Part shown: positions 1 through 6,242 of the stretch, piece by piece
Position numbering within the stretch: position 1 is the stretch's first letter
Layout of the letters: every line of letters starts with the position of its first letter
NCBI GenBank assembly: GCA_030597995.1
Contig: JAUVQV010000009.1
Coordinates: 1-10,725, forward strand
DNA from: Candidatus Rokuibacteriota bacterium
GTDB lineage: Bacteria; JAUVQV01
Direction of reading: 5' to 3'
DNA: 10,725 nt
The notes under the pieces: generated by a model
Told to the model about the DNA's origin: nothing
Database searches by the model: none
The model's input: the letters and a program-made list of their open reading frames with translations, nothing else
Position numbers and translations under genes: made by a program

Positions 1-463
1 CCTGCCTCGCGAAGTGATCTATTTCTACGGGCGAGAAGCCCAGAATCTTCACCTGCGGCACCCTCTTCCTGATCCGCTTGAGGGCTTCTTCAAAAAAACT
101 GAGATCCAGGTCCGGATGTATCCCTCCATGGAGCAACACTTCGGGAACCTCGCCCTTGCCGGCTTCCCCGGCAAGCTCTTCAATCTTTTCCAGGCTCAGG
201 GTGAAGCCCCCCTCCTCTCCCGCCTTGCTCCTGAAGTCGCAGTATCGGCACTCGTGCACGCAAATGTTGGTGTAACAGATGTGAGCATTGGCGACAAGGG
301 TGACGATTTCTCCGGCGTTGCGCTTCCGTACGCTGTCCGCCAGGCGACCCAGGCCCAGGATATCCTTCGACTCGAAAAGTTTCAGGGCTTCCTCGGCGGA
401 TACTCGGTGCCCGTTCTCTATTTCTTTCCCTAGACGATCGATAAAATTATCGGTACTTCTCAC
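1..463 (-). CDS. Radical SAM enzyme of the MqnC/MqnE/CofH family, partial (C-terminus beyond window)
   Basis: I read this by translating the minus strand from a GTG at 463 to the window edge, giving about 154 residues. An in-frame TAA lies just upstream and an AGGA lies about ten bases before the GTG, so this start is nearly forced. The N-terminal helical part (FIDRLGKEIENG, residues 7-18) is followed by the radical SAM cluster motif CVHECRYC (Cys68, Cys72, Cys75), preceded by HICYTNI, and by LLHGGIHPDLDL and a GFSPVEID stretch. These are hallmarks of the aminofutalosine synthase (MqnE), dehypoxanthine futalosine cyclase (MqnC) and F420-synthase CofH group, which make 5'-deoxyadenosyl radicals from SAM. 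It resembles the MqnE-like protein at 1708-2832 but is not a copy. The missing C-terminal half prevents a choice between MqnC and MqnE. It is the last visible gene of the quinone group and may have its own promoter. Confidence 0.8.
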   Translation of the reverse strand, partial: MRSTDNFIDRLGKEIENGHRVSAEEALKLFESKDILGLGRLADSVRKRNAGEIVTLVANAHICYTNICVHECRYCDFRSKAGEEGGFTLSLEKIEELAGEAGKGEVPEVLLHGGIHPDLDLSFFEEALKRIRKRVPQVKILGFSPVEIDHFARQ

Positions 464-515
464 GGTTTCATGAAATCCTTAACGTGGATACCCTGCTATT
501 TATGGCGGGGAGGAA

Positions 516-544
516 ACTTTAGTTTTATTTTTACACATTTTCAA
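516..544 (-). promoter_or_regulatory. Candidate sigma70-type promoter for the partial radical SAM gene
   Basis: Read on the minus strand, TTGAAA (539-544) is separated by exactly 17 bases from TAAAGT (516-521), in an AT-rich stretch. Transcription would start near 509, about 46 bases before the GTG at 463. The match is fair (5/6 and 4/6 to consensus), but AT-rich DNA produces such matches by chance. Confidence 0.35.
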
Positions 545-556
545 ATCCCCCTCAAT

Positions 557-575
557 CCCCCTTTCTCAAAGGGGG
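557..575. repeat. CCCCCTTT-CTC-AAAGGGGG hairpin repeat
   Basis: An 8-base perfect inverted repeat with a 3-base loop. It is part of a REP-like repeat: read on the minus strand it continues into GGATTGAGGGGGATTTGAAA. A related copy lies in the aprA-qmoA gap near 6578-6620 in the opposite orientation, which suggests a dispersed genomic repeat rather than a gene-specific element. Confidence 0.7.
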
Positions 576-625
576 AAGTCTTTAGGTTCCCGTCTTTCTC
601 AAAGGGGGAAGTCCTGGGTTCCCGT
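561..625. repeat. Two tandem copies of a roughly 33-base repeat
   Basis: CTTTCTCAAAGGGGGAAGTC occurs at 561-580 and again, identical over 20 bases, at 594-613. Each copy is followed by a similar tail ending GGTTCCCGT or GGGTTCCCGT. The first copy is part of the hairpin at 557-575. The second lacks the left CCCCC arm, so it looks like a partial duplication of the repeat. Confidence 0.75.
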
Positions 626-638
626 GAAATCCACTCCA

Positions 639-1721
639 TCATCGCCCAAGATAGCACGTGGTGGAAACGGCGATATCCGGGAACTGCCGCCGGCAGAGGG
701 AGAACCAGGCCTCCTGTTCCCGGTATTGGGACGGAGCCCGGTAATAAAGGTCGATCGCCTCTCTGAAAAGCGAGGTGATGTCTCTCACATAGGCCACGTT
801 TCGTTGTCTGCCCTCGATCTTCACCGCGTCGATACCGGCCCGGATCAGCGGTCGCAGTATGCCCAAGGTGTTAAGATAGACAAAGTCGTTCATTTGATAG
901 GCCTCGCCGGTCTCCAGGGTGTACATCGCCTTGCACAGCTGCCGGCGATTTATCAAAAAGTGATTTCCCCATTGTGAGATCTCTTCCCGGGGCAGCCCGC
1001 CGGAGAGGGGAGAATCCTTTTCGATCTCGGAGCAGGAAAAGTGCTGTATCGCCCTCCCGTTTATTCTTGCTGTTACCATACCGTCGGCCTGATGAAAACT
1101 CAGAAAGCGGGGGGTGGTGCAGGTGCCGATGGTGTTGGTCGACTCCCCGGTGATATAAGAGGAAAGGCCGCACTGCCCTTCGTAATTGATGCACAGGGAC
1201 CCGAAGCCGAAGACTTCAAGCTGGACCCGAGGATTCTCCATTCTCAACCGGGCAATCTCTTCTATGGTCAATACCCGGGGCAGTATGACGCGGTTTATCC
1301 CGAAATGCTCCACGTAAAAACCGATGAGTGCACTGTTGCATGCCCCGGCCTGAACACTGAGGCTGATGCCCATATGGGGATAGTGGGACCTGGTATATTC
1401 CAGCAGCGCCAGGTCCGAGAGAATAACCTCGTCGGCATGGATGGCCGCGGCCTGATCAACTGCTTCACGGCAGATGGGCAGTTCGGTGCTCTGGGGATAA
1501 CTGTTTACGGTTATCAGGGCTTTTTTGCCGGCCCGGTGCAGATAGTCCACTCCCTGCTCAGCCTCGGCCCGGGAGAAGTTTATCCCCCTGAAATTGCGCA
1601 GGTTGGAAGGGGTATTAAAGCCGAAATATACCGCGTCGGCCCCGCAATCCGCTGCCGCTCGCAGGCAGTCCAGATTCCCGGCCGGAGCATGCAGCTCTAT
1701 TTTGTCTTCAATTGTAGACAC
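639..1721 (-). CDS. ubiU: UbiU-like peptidase U32 family Fe-S protein
   Basis: This 360-residue protein resembles E. coli UbiU throughout. UbiU is the Fe-S subunit of the UbiU-UbiV complex that hydroxylates the ubiquinone ring without oxygen. Recognisable blocks are HAPAGNL near the N-terminus, GADAVYFGF, INFSRAEAEQGVDYLH, SDLALLEY, SVQAGA, RVILPRVLTIEEI, LEVFGFGSLC, LSSYITGEST and AVKIEGRQR. Cys177, Cys184 and Cys201 have the same spacing (7 and 17) as E. coli Cys169, Cys176 and Cys193. Cys263 is the likely fourth cluster ligand. About 23 extra residues lie between the third and fourth cysteines. The start is GTG at 1721, with GAGGAG a few bases upstream and a 14-base overlap with the preceding MqnE-like gene, so the two are probably translationally coupled. 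It ends in TGA. The fold is old peptidase U32, but proteolysis is not expected. Its substrate here need not be a ubiquinone precursor, since sulfate reducers normally use menaquinone. Confidence 0.85.
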   Translation of the reverse strand: MSTIEDKIELHAPAGNLDCLRAAADCGADAVYFGFNTPSNLRNFRGINFSRAEAEQGVDYLHRAGKKALITVNSYPQSTELPICREAVDQAAAIHADEVILSDLALLEYTRSHYPHMGISLSVQAGACNSALIGFYVEHFGINRVILPRVLTIEEIARLRMENPRVQLEVFGFGSLCINYEGQCGLSSYITGESTNTIGTCTTPRFLSFHQADGMVTARINGRAIQHFSCSEIEKDSPLSGGLPREEISQWGNHFLINRRQLCKAMYTLETGEAYQMNDFVYLNTLGILRPLIRAGIDAVKIEGRQRNVAYVRDITSLFREAIDLYYRAPSQYREQEAWFSLCRRQFPDIAVSTTCYLGR

Positions 1722-2832
1722 ACTTCTCCTCGTACAGCTTCCCTCTTTCCACCGGTTGGCGCCGACACCTCTTGATTATATCCACCAGCTCTTGTTTGGT
1801 GAGGAAGGATGGTGAACCCGAACCGGCCGACCGGGCCACCCCCTTGTGCCTTTCATACGCCGTTCCGGCCAGGTCATTGGAACCAAAGCGCAGGGCCGTT
1901 TTTATTCGCTCGCGGCCGTAGTAGAGCCAGAGAAATTTTATTTGTTTGAAATTATCAAGCACAATCCGGGAGATTGCGATCATCTTCAAGACCTCGGAAA
2001 AAGCCAACTGCGGATGAGAGTGCAATTTGGTATTTTTCGGCAGAAAAACCAGCGGAATAAAGGAGTGGAATCCCCCGGTTTTGTCCTGAAGCCGCCGCAG
2101 GATACAAAGGTGCCGGACCCAGTCGTCATAGGTCTCCAGGTGCCCGAACAGAATCGAAGCATTGGAGGGGATGCCCAGCTCGTGAGCCGACCTGGTGATT
2201 CGGAGCCAATCCCGAACGGAGGGTTTGTTCGGGCAGAGCGCTTTTCGCAGGCGGGAATTGAAGATCTCCGCACCACCCGAGGTCAGAGATCCCAGGCCCG
2301 CTGCGTGCAGCCTGAAAAGAATTTCTTTCTCTGAGAGACCCGCTTTGCGCGCCATAAATGCGATCTCGGTCGGCGCAAAGGCTTCGATATGAAGATGCGG
2401 AAAGTTGCGCTTGATAGCGGAGATCAGGTCTTCATAATAGTTCAGGTCGAGGTGCGGATGTATCCCTCCGGTGATCCTGACCTCGGAAATGTCCGGCGCG
2501 ACCCCCCGTATCTCGCTGATCACGTCGTCGATGGACTTGGTATAGGCGTCGGCATCTGAAATGCGACGGCTGAAGGCGCAAAACCTGCACTCCCAGATAC
2601 ACACATTGGTGAAATAGACGTGGTGGTTACTGATAAAAAAAACTTTGTCTCCCACCCTTCTGAAGCGGGCGGTATCAGCCAGGTCTCCTAACTGGTCAAG
2701 CCCACCTTCTCTGAGGAGTGACCGGGCGAGGTCATATCCGATCCTCTCTCCATTTTCAACCCTTGCCAGTACTCTCTCAAAGACTTCATGCAACGGCGTA
2801 TTCCCATCCCGCCTTTTGAAAAAGCCAACCAT
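1708..2832 (-). CDS. mqnE: MqnE-like radical SAM enzyme (aminofutalosine synthase family)
   Basis: About 374 residues from an ATG at 2832. The cluster motif CIWECRFC (Cys78, Cys82, Cys85) sits in HHVYFTNVC...CAFSRR. It is followed by ITGGIHPHLDL, IEAFAPTEI, SGGAEIF, SNASILFGHLETYDDWVRHL, LQDKTGGFHSFIPLVFLP and ALRFGSNDLAGT. The GHLET and FGxxDLxGT blocks fit MqnE better than MqnC. MqnE joins SAM-derived adenosyl to 3-(1-carboxyvinyloxy)benzoate in the futalosine menaquinone route. Length and domain order are normal. The start is uncertain. The frame opens at a TTG (2901), but family alignment begins near the FERVLARVENGERI helix, so TTG at 2793 (8-base overlap with the UbiV-like gene) is also possible; no clear Shine-Dalgarno decides. 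It lies between the two U32 genes in one overlapping operon. A diverged role on another enolpyruvyl or prephenate-type substrate cannot be excluded. Confidence 0.8.
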   Translation of the reverse strand: MVGFFKRRDGNTPLHEVFERVLARVENGERIGYDLARSLLREGGLDQLGDLADTARFRRVGDKVFFISNHHVYFTNVCIWECRFCAFSRRISDADAYTKSIDDVISEIRGVAPDISEVRITGGIHPHLDLNYYEDLISAIKRNFPHLHIEAFAPTEIAFMARKAGLSEKEILFRLHAAGLGSLTSGGAEIFNSRLRKALCPNKPSVRDWLRITRSAHELGIPSNASILFGHLETYDDWVRHLCILRRLQDKTGGFHSFIPLVFLPKNTKLHSHPQLAFSEVLKMIAISRIVLDNFKQIKFLWLYYGRERIKTALRFGSNDLAGTAYERHKGVARSAGSGSPSFLTKQELVDIIKRCRRQPVERGKLYEEKCVYN

Positions 2833-3730
2833 TGCAGAAACCGGAAGGAGCAAAGGGGGCAAGCTGCGTGCGGGCTGTCCTGTGGTCGAGTTCTTCTGCA
2901 AGCACTTGCCTGAAGACGTCCAGTATCCTGGTGGTGTGCTCCCGGTGGGGGTAGATGCGGAAGGAGGAGATCCCTTTATTAATCAGGCGCGGCAAGCTTT
3001 CCACCAGGCAGTAGGTCTTGGCGCTTTTGACCTGAAGCCCGTCGACCAGAAACAGCTCTTCATTCTCAACTGTTTTGAGTGTCATTCCTTCCGGATATTC
3101 AAAACATACTTTCCCGCACTCCTCTCTGGTGCGGCCGACCGCTCGGGCGGTGTAACAGCGCCAGGAGAGAGCCACGGAAACATTCCCCCAGGCGGTGATC
3201 TCCATGGGGATCGAGGCCTTCTCGATAATATCCGTGATACTGTCCAGTGTGAGCTCAAAAGGAGCGACCATGAGAGAAGGATTGAATTTTTTCAGGAAGG
3301 CGGCGCTCTTCCAGTTGTATATGTTGAGGTGAGGTCCAAGGACGATCTTTTTGCCCAGGTCTTGGAATCGGTTGTTCTTCAGGAGGTTCATGAATCCCAG
3401 CATGTTAATTTCAATTCCGTCAAAGAATCGATACACCTCTTTCAGGTAGTCAATCTCAACCGGTGTGGTGCAGAGCGCGAGTGTGGAATAACAGACCTTG
3501 ATCCCCTGCCGGTGAAGTCTTTTCACTATAGACTGCAGGTCATCGTTGCTGAGAATATTGCGCTCGTGGCACACGACATCGCCGATATAGGCGGTGTCGA
3601 TCCCGCCGGCGGGGAACTCGTCGTGGTAGAATTCCATCAGCCTCTTCCTCCCCCAGTTGAAAGGGGCCGGGCCGAGGGAGATGTTCAAACCACTTCCGGT
3701 TGAAAGCTTATTGACGGCGTCGTTTCTCAA
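2786..3730 (-). CDS. ubiV: UbiV-like peptidase U32 family Fe-S protein
   Basis: 314 residues from TTG at 3730. UbiV is the partner of UbiU in oxygen-independent hydroxylation of ubiquinone precursors. The start of the domain (NISLGPAPFNWG) matches the SLGP block that opens UbiV. Cys54 in YIGDVVCHER, then Cys192, Cys205 and Cys209, reproduce the 13 and 4 spacing of the last three [4Fe-4S] ligands of E. coli UbiV. The tail SGFCNGWLF followed by GWEY is typical of U32 proteins. The start is not certain. TTG at 3730 has AGGAAGG 23 bases upstream, which is far, while TTG at 3688 has GGAAG close by and sits just before the conserved core. It is the first gene of the minus-strand group, downstream of a good promoter, and its end overlaps the MqnE-like gene. 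Pairing with UbiU in the same operon strongly supports a heterodimer. Confidence 0.83.
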   Translation of the reverse strand: MRNDAVNKLSTGSGLNISLGPAPFNWGRKRLMEFYHDEFPAGGIDTAYIGDVVCHERNILSNDDLQSIVKRLHRQGIKVCYSTLALCTTPVEIDYLKEVYRFFDGIEINMLGFMNLLKNNRFQDLGKKIVLGPHLNIYNWKSAAFLKKFNPSLMVAPFELTLDSITDIIEKASIPMEITAWGNVSVALSWRCYTARAVGRTREECGKVCFEYPEGMTLKTVENEELFLVDGLQVKSAKTYCLVESLPRLINKGISSFRIYPHREHTTRILDVFRQVLAEELDHRTARTQLAPFAPSGFCNGWLFQKAGWEYAVA

Positions 3731-3771
3731 AGGCCAATGACTTCGAAAACATTCCTTCCTAGGTTATCACA

Positions 3772-3800
3772 ATTATCTTAGGAAGAAACCCATATGTAAA
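3772..3800 (-). promoter_or_regulatory. Strong candidate sigma70 promoter of the quinone gene group
   Basis: On the minus strand TTTACA (3795-3800) is followed after exactly 17 bases by GATAAT (3772-3777). Each hexamer matches consensus at 5 of 6 positions. The start would be near 3765, giving a leader of about 35 bases to TTG 3730 or about 77 to TTG 3688. AGGAAGG at 3754-3760 lies in this leader. Confidence 0.6.
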
Positions 3801-3979
3801 GTCGGATTTTACAATGCCTTCGTCTCCCGGGCCTCGGCTCTCTGGGCGTCACCCCCTTTCGCTCCGGGTGAAAAAATCGGCCCTCAGTGCGGGTGTCAAG
3901 GCTGACAGCCTGACAGCTCATGATGACAAGTTGGCATAACACCTCCCCATTGAACCATCGGCTCCCGAGCCCCGCCTCC

Positions 3980-4009
3980 TTGACCAATGCCAAAACGACG
4001 CAGAATAAG
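3980..4009 (+). promoter_or_regulatory. Candidate promoter of the apr-qmo operon
   Basis: TTGACC (3980-3985, 5/6) is followed after 18 bases by AATAAG (4004-4009, 4/6). Transcription would begin near 4016, leaving a leader of about 175 bases before aprB. A second TTGACC at 4015-4020 has no good -10 at normal distance. The call rests on hexamer matches only. Confidence 0.35.
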
Positions 4010-4176
4010 AGGGTTTGACCTCCCGTCCGGGCCTGCCGCAACTGGTACAGATTTTGCTCTCCTCTTTCTCAGGTGTTCGACTTGTGTCTGGCCACCCGAT
4101 AGACCGCAAACCGCACGGAGCGGGATTTGTAAGCGAACCGGAACACGGGACGACAGTGAAACCTTCGAGGAATCAA

Positions 4177-4184
4177 GAGGAGGG
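4177..4184 (+). promoter_or_regulatory. Strong ribosome binding site that fixes the aprB start
   Basis: GAGGAGGG lies 6 bases before ATG 4191. It rules out the longer frame that opens at 3987, whose first 68 codons have no resemblance to AprB. Confidence 0.85.
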
Positions 4185-4190
4185 CACGCG

Positions 4191-4625
4191 ATGCCGAGTT
4201 TTGTGATCAACGAGAAGTGCGACGGCTGCAAGGGGCAGGACAAGACGGCCTGCATGTACATTTGTCCGAATGACCTGATGACCCTTGACAAGGAGGCCAT
4301 GAAGGCCTTCAACCAGGAGCCCGAAGGCTGCTGGGAGTGCTACAGCTGCGTGAAGATCTGCCCCACGCAGGCGATCGAGGTCCGCGCCTACGCGGATTTC
4401 GTCCCGATGGGGGGATCCCTCATCCCGATGCGGAGCACCGACTCCATCATGTGGACGGTAAAGTTCCGCGACGGCGGTCTGAAGCGCTTCAAGTTCCCGA
4501 TCCGGACCACGCCGGAAGGCAGCATCGACGCCTACAAGGGCAAGCCGGCGGCGGCCGAGGGAGATCTTAAAAACGAGAACCTGTTCACCGAGGTCGGCCA
4601 GACGCTGCCGATCCCGGCGAAGTAG
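4191..4625 (+). CDS. aprB: Adenylylsulfate reductase beta subunit (AprB), ferredoxin-like
   Basis: AprB carries the two [4Fe-4S] clusters that feed electrons to the FAD of AprA during reduction of APS to sulfite and AMP in the cytoplasm. The 144-residue protein begins MPSFVINEKCDGC. Cys10, Cys13, Cys21 and Cys25 form one cluster motif, with the longer CxxC-x7-CxxxC spacing typical of AprB. Cys47, Cys50, Cys53 and Cys57 (CWECYSCVKICP) form the other. The conserved block VPMGGSLIPMRSTDSIMWTVKF follows, and then the tail that wraps around AprA. The length fits the shorter members of the family. ATG 4191 is chosen for its strong ribosome binding site. The gene ends in TAG, with a second in-frame TAG three codons on, and lies 21 bases before aprA in the same frame. 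It is the first gene of the apr-qmo operon. Confidence 0.97.
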   Translation: MPSFVINEKCDGCKGQDKTACMYICPNDLMTLDKEAMKAFNQEPEGCWECYSCVKICPTQAIEVRAYADFVPMGGSLIPMRSTDSIMWTVKFRDGGLKRFKFPIRTTPEGSIDAYKGKPAAAEGDLKNENLFTEVGQTLPIPAK

Positions 4626-4646
4626 GTTGCCTAGGGAGGAAGAGAG

Positions 4647-6242
4647 ATGGTTACCGCACCGAAAATGGACCTTTCCAATCCGGAAATTGTCGAAGTCGAC
4701 ACCGACCTGCTCATCATCGGCGGGGGTATGGCGGCCTGCGGCGCGGCCTTCGAGGCCAAGCGCTGGGCCGGCGACAACTTGAAAATTACCCTGGTAGACA
4801 AGGCGGCCATGGAGCGCAGCGGCGCCGTCGCCCAGGGGCTCTCGGCCATCAACACTTACCTCGGCGAGAACACCCCCGAGGACTACGTCCGGATGGTCGC
4901 CAACGACCTGATGGGGATCGTCCGGGAAGACCTCATCTACGATGTCGGACGCCACGTCGACGACTCTGTCCATCTCTTCGAGGAGTGGGGGCTGCCGATC
5001 TGGAAGGAGGAGGGTTCCGAGGGTAAGCCCCTCTCCGAAGGAGGCAAGCCGGTCCGCTCGGGGAAGTGGCAGGCCATGATTCACGGCGAGTCCTACAAGA
5101 CCATCGTGGCCGAGTCCGCCAAAAACGCCATCGGGATGGATAACATCATCGAGCGGGTATTCATCGTAAAGCTCCTCCTTGACGACAAGGAACCGAACCG
5201 GGTCGCCGGGGCGGTCGGCTTCTCGGTCAGAGAGCCGAAGATCTATGTCTTCAAGGCCAAGGGGATCTTCATGGCCTGCGGAGGCGCGGTCCACGTCTTC
5301 CGGCCCCGCTCCACCGGCGAGGGGATGGGCCGGGCCTGGTACCCGGTCTGGAACGCCGGCTCGACCTACGCCATGGCCATCCAGGCCGGGGCCGAGATGA
5401 CCCTGATGGAGAACCGTTTCGTGCCGGCCCGCTTCAAGGACGGCTACGGGCCGGTCGGGGCCTGGTTCCTCCTCTTCAAGTCCAAGGCCACCAACGCCTA
5501 CGGCGAAGACTACATGCAAAAAAACAAGGCCGAACTGGAGAAGTACCCGCCGTACGGGCTCTCCGCGGTGCCGGCCACCTGCCTGCGCAACCACCTGATG
5601 ATGAAGGAGATGAAGGAGGGACGAGGACCGATCTACATGGAGACCCCGGCCGCGATGAAGGCCCTCTTCGAGTCGGTAGGGAACGACAAGAAGAAGGTCC
5701 GGGCCCTCGAGTCCGAGGCCTGGGAGGATTTCCTCGACATGACCGTCGGCCAGGCCGGGCTCTGGGCCGGCATGAACATCAAGCCCGAGGAGACGCACTC
5801 CGAGCTGATGCCGACCGAGCCCTACCTGATGGGCTCGCACTCCGGCTGCTGCGGGATCTGGGTGAGCGGACCGGAGGATTTCGCCCCCCCGGAATGGAAC
5901 TGGGGCTACAACCGGATGACCACCGTCCAGGGGCTCTTCACCGCCGGCGACGGCGTCGGGGCCTCCGGGCACAAGTTCTCCTCGGGGTCGCACGCCGAGG
6001 GCCGAATCGCCGGCAAGGCCGCGGTCCGCTTCTTGGAGGACCACAAGGACTATGTGCCGTCAATCAGCAACAGCGCCCAGGAGCTGGCTGAGGAGATCTA
6101 CAGGCCGGTGCGGCTCTTTCAGGAGCACAGCGCCTACACCACCGACCCCATGATCAACCCCCACTACATCCGACCGAAGATGCTCCAGTTTCGGCTGACC
6201 AAGATCATGGACGAGTACGTGGCCGGGACCTCCACCATGTAG
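4647..6242 (+). CDS. aprA: Adenylylsulfate reductase alpha subunit (AprA), N-terminal 531 residues, ending at an in-frame amber codon
   Basis: AprA is the flavoprotein that reduces APS to sulfite and AMP in dissimilatory sulfate reduction. The FAD-binding GxGxxx region LLIIGGGMAACGAAFEAK is at residues 21-38, SGAVAQGLSAIN at 58-69, the capping-domain block ARFKDGYGPVGAWF at 261-274 and GSHSGCCGIW at 396-405. A second FAD block GLFTAGDGVGASGHKFSSG is at 429-447. Arg262 and His398 correspond to substrate-site Arg265 and His398 of the Archaeoglobus enzyme. A GGGAGGA site lies about ten bases before ATG 4647. The frame stops at TAG 6240-6242, within the helical C-terminal region, whereas AprA usually runs to about 640-665 residues. 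The missing part follows in the same frame (6243-6563). All catalytic-domain motifs are intact, so nothing else suggests decay. A 531-residue product alone would lack part of the helical domain and may be unstable. Confidence 0.95.
   Translation: MVTAPKMDLSNPEIVEVDTDLLIIGGGMAACGAAFEAKRWAGDNLKITLVDKAAMERSGAVAQGLSAINTYLGENTPEDYVRMVANDLMGIVREDLIYDVGRHVDDSVHLFEEWGLPIWKEEGSEGKPLSEGGKPVRSGKWQAMIHGESYKTIVAESAKNAIGMDNIIERVFIVKLLLDDKEPNRVAGAVGFSVREPKIYVFKAKGIFMACGGAVHVFRPRSTGEGMGRAWYPVWNAGSTYAMAIQAGAEMTLMENRFVPARFKDGYGPVGAWFLLFKSKATNAYGEDYMQKNKAELEKYPPYGLSAVPATCLRNHLMMKEMKEGRGPIYMETPAAMKALFESVGNDKKKVRALESEAWEDFLDMTVGQAGLWAGMNIKPEETHSELMPTEPYLMGSHSGCCGIWVSGPEDFAPPEWNWGYNRMTTVQGLFTAGDGVGASGHKFSSGSHAEGRIAGKAAVRFLEDHKDYVPSISNSAQELAEEIYRPVRLFQEHSAYTTDPMINPHYIRPKMLQFRLTKIMDEYVAGTSTM
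6240..6242 (+). other. In-frame TAG inside aprA
   Basis: The codons read ...ACC TCC ACC ATG TAG GTG ACC AAC GAA AAG... AprA homologues, as I remember them, have STxYxTNE here, so the TAG takes the place of a tyrosine codon (TAT or TAC), one base away. No frame change is needed to continue. Read through, the gene would be 639 codons from 4647 to 6563, which is normal family length. Confidence 0.9.

Larger units (their letters stand above)
464..638. other. Intergenic gap with repeats and a candidate promoter
   Basis: This 175-base gap separates the UbiU-like gene from the partial radical SAM gene. It holds an AT-rich half (about 510-545) with a promoter candidate and a half with C/G-rich hairpin repeats (about 551-625). 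I see no small gene. The hairpin is not followed by a T-run on the minus strand, so it does not look like a standard intrinsic terminator for the UbiU-like gene. Confidence 0.6.
3731..4190. other. Divergent intergenic region without a convincing gene
   Basis: These 460 bases separate the UbiV-like gene from aprB. They contain the leftward promoter (3772-3800), a rightward promoter candidate (3980-4009) and the aprB ribosome binding site. Open frames exist on both strands, but none shows a family motif, a good ribosome binding site or conserved-looking composition. I see no tRNA or recognisable riboswitch. A tandem CTGACAGC pair occurs at 3902-3917. Confidence 0.65.

Noticed and set aside
557..575. 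Hairpin as an intrinsic terminator of the UbiU-like gene.
   Set aside because: The minus-strand sequence after the stem is ATTGAGG, not a T-run, and related copies occur elsewhere, so a dispersed repeat explains it better.
2645..3703. A 352-codon plus-strand frame opposite the UbiV-like gene.
   Set aside because: The minus strand has the UbiV cysteine pattern and U32 tail; the plus-strand product has no recognisable domain.
3767..3772. TTGTGA half-site (minus strand) as an HcpR or CRP/FNR operator.
   Set aside because: The second half-site is absent at the expected distance.
3902..3917. Tandem CTGACAGC repeat in the intergenic region.
   Set aside because: Only two 8-base copies with no symmetry or position relative to a promoter that suggests an operator.
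3778..4312. Several short minus-strand frames in and around the divergent intergenic region.
   Set aside because: No ribosome binding sites, no motifs, and two of them run into aprB or across both promoters.
4173..6044. A very long open frame on the minus strand opposite aprB and aprA.
   Set aside because: It is antisense to clear AprBA, has no family motif, and is rich in Gly, Arg, Val, Leu and Asp as expected from the shadow of a GC-rich gene.
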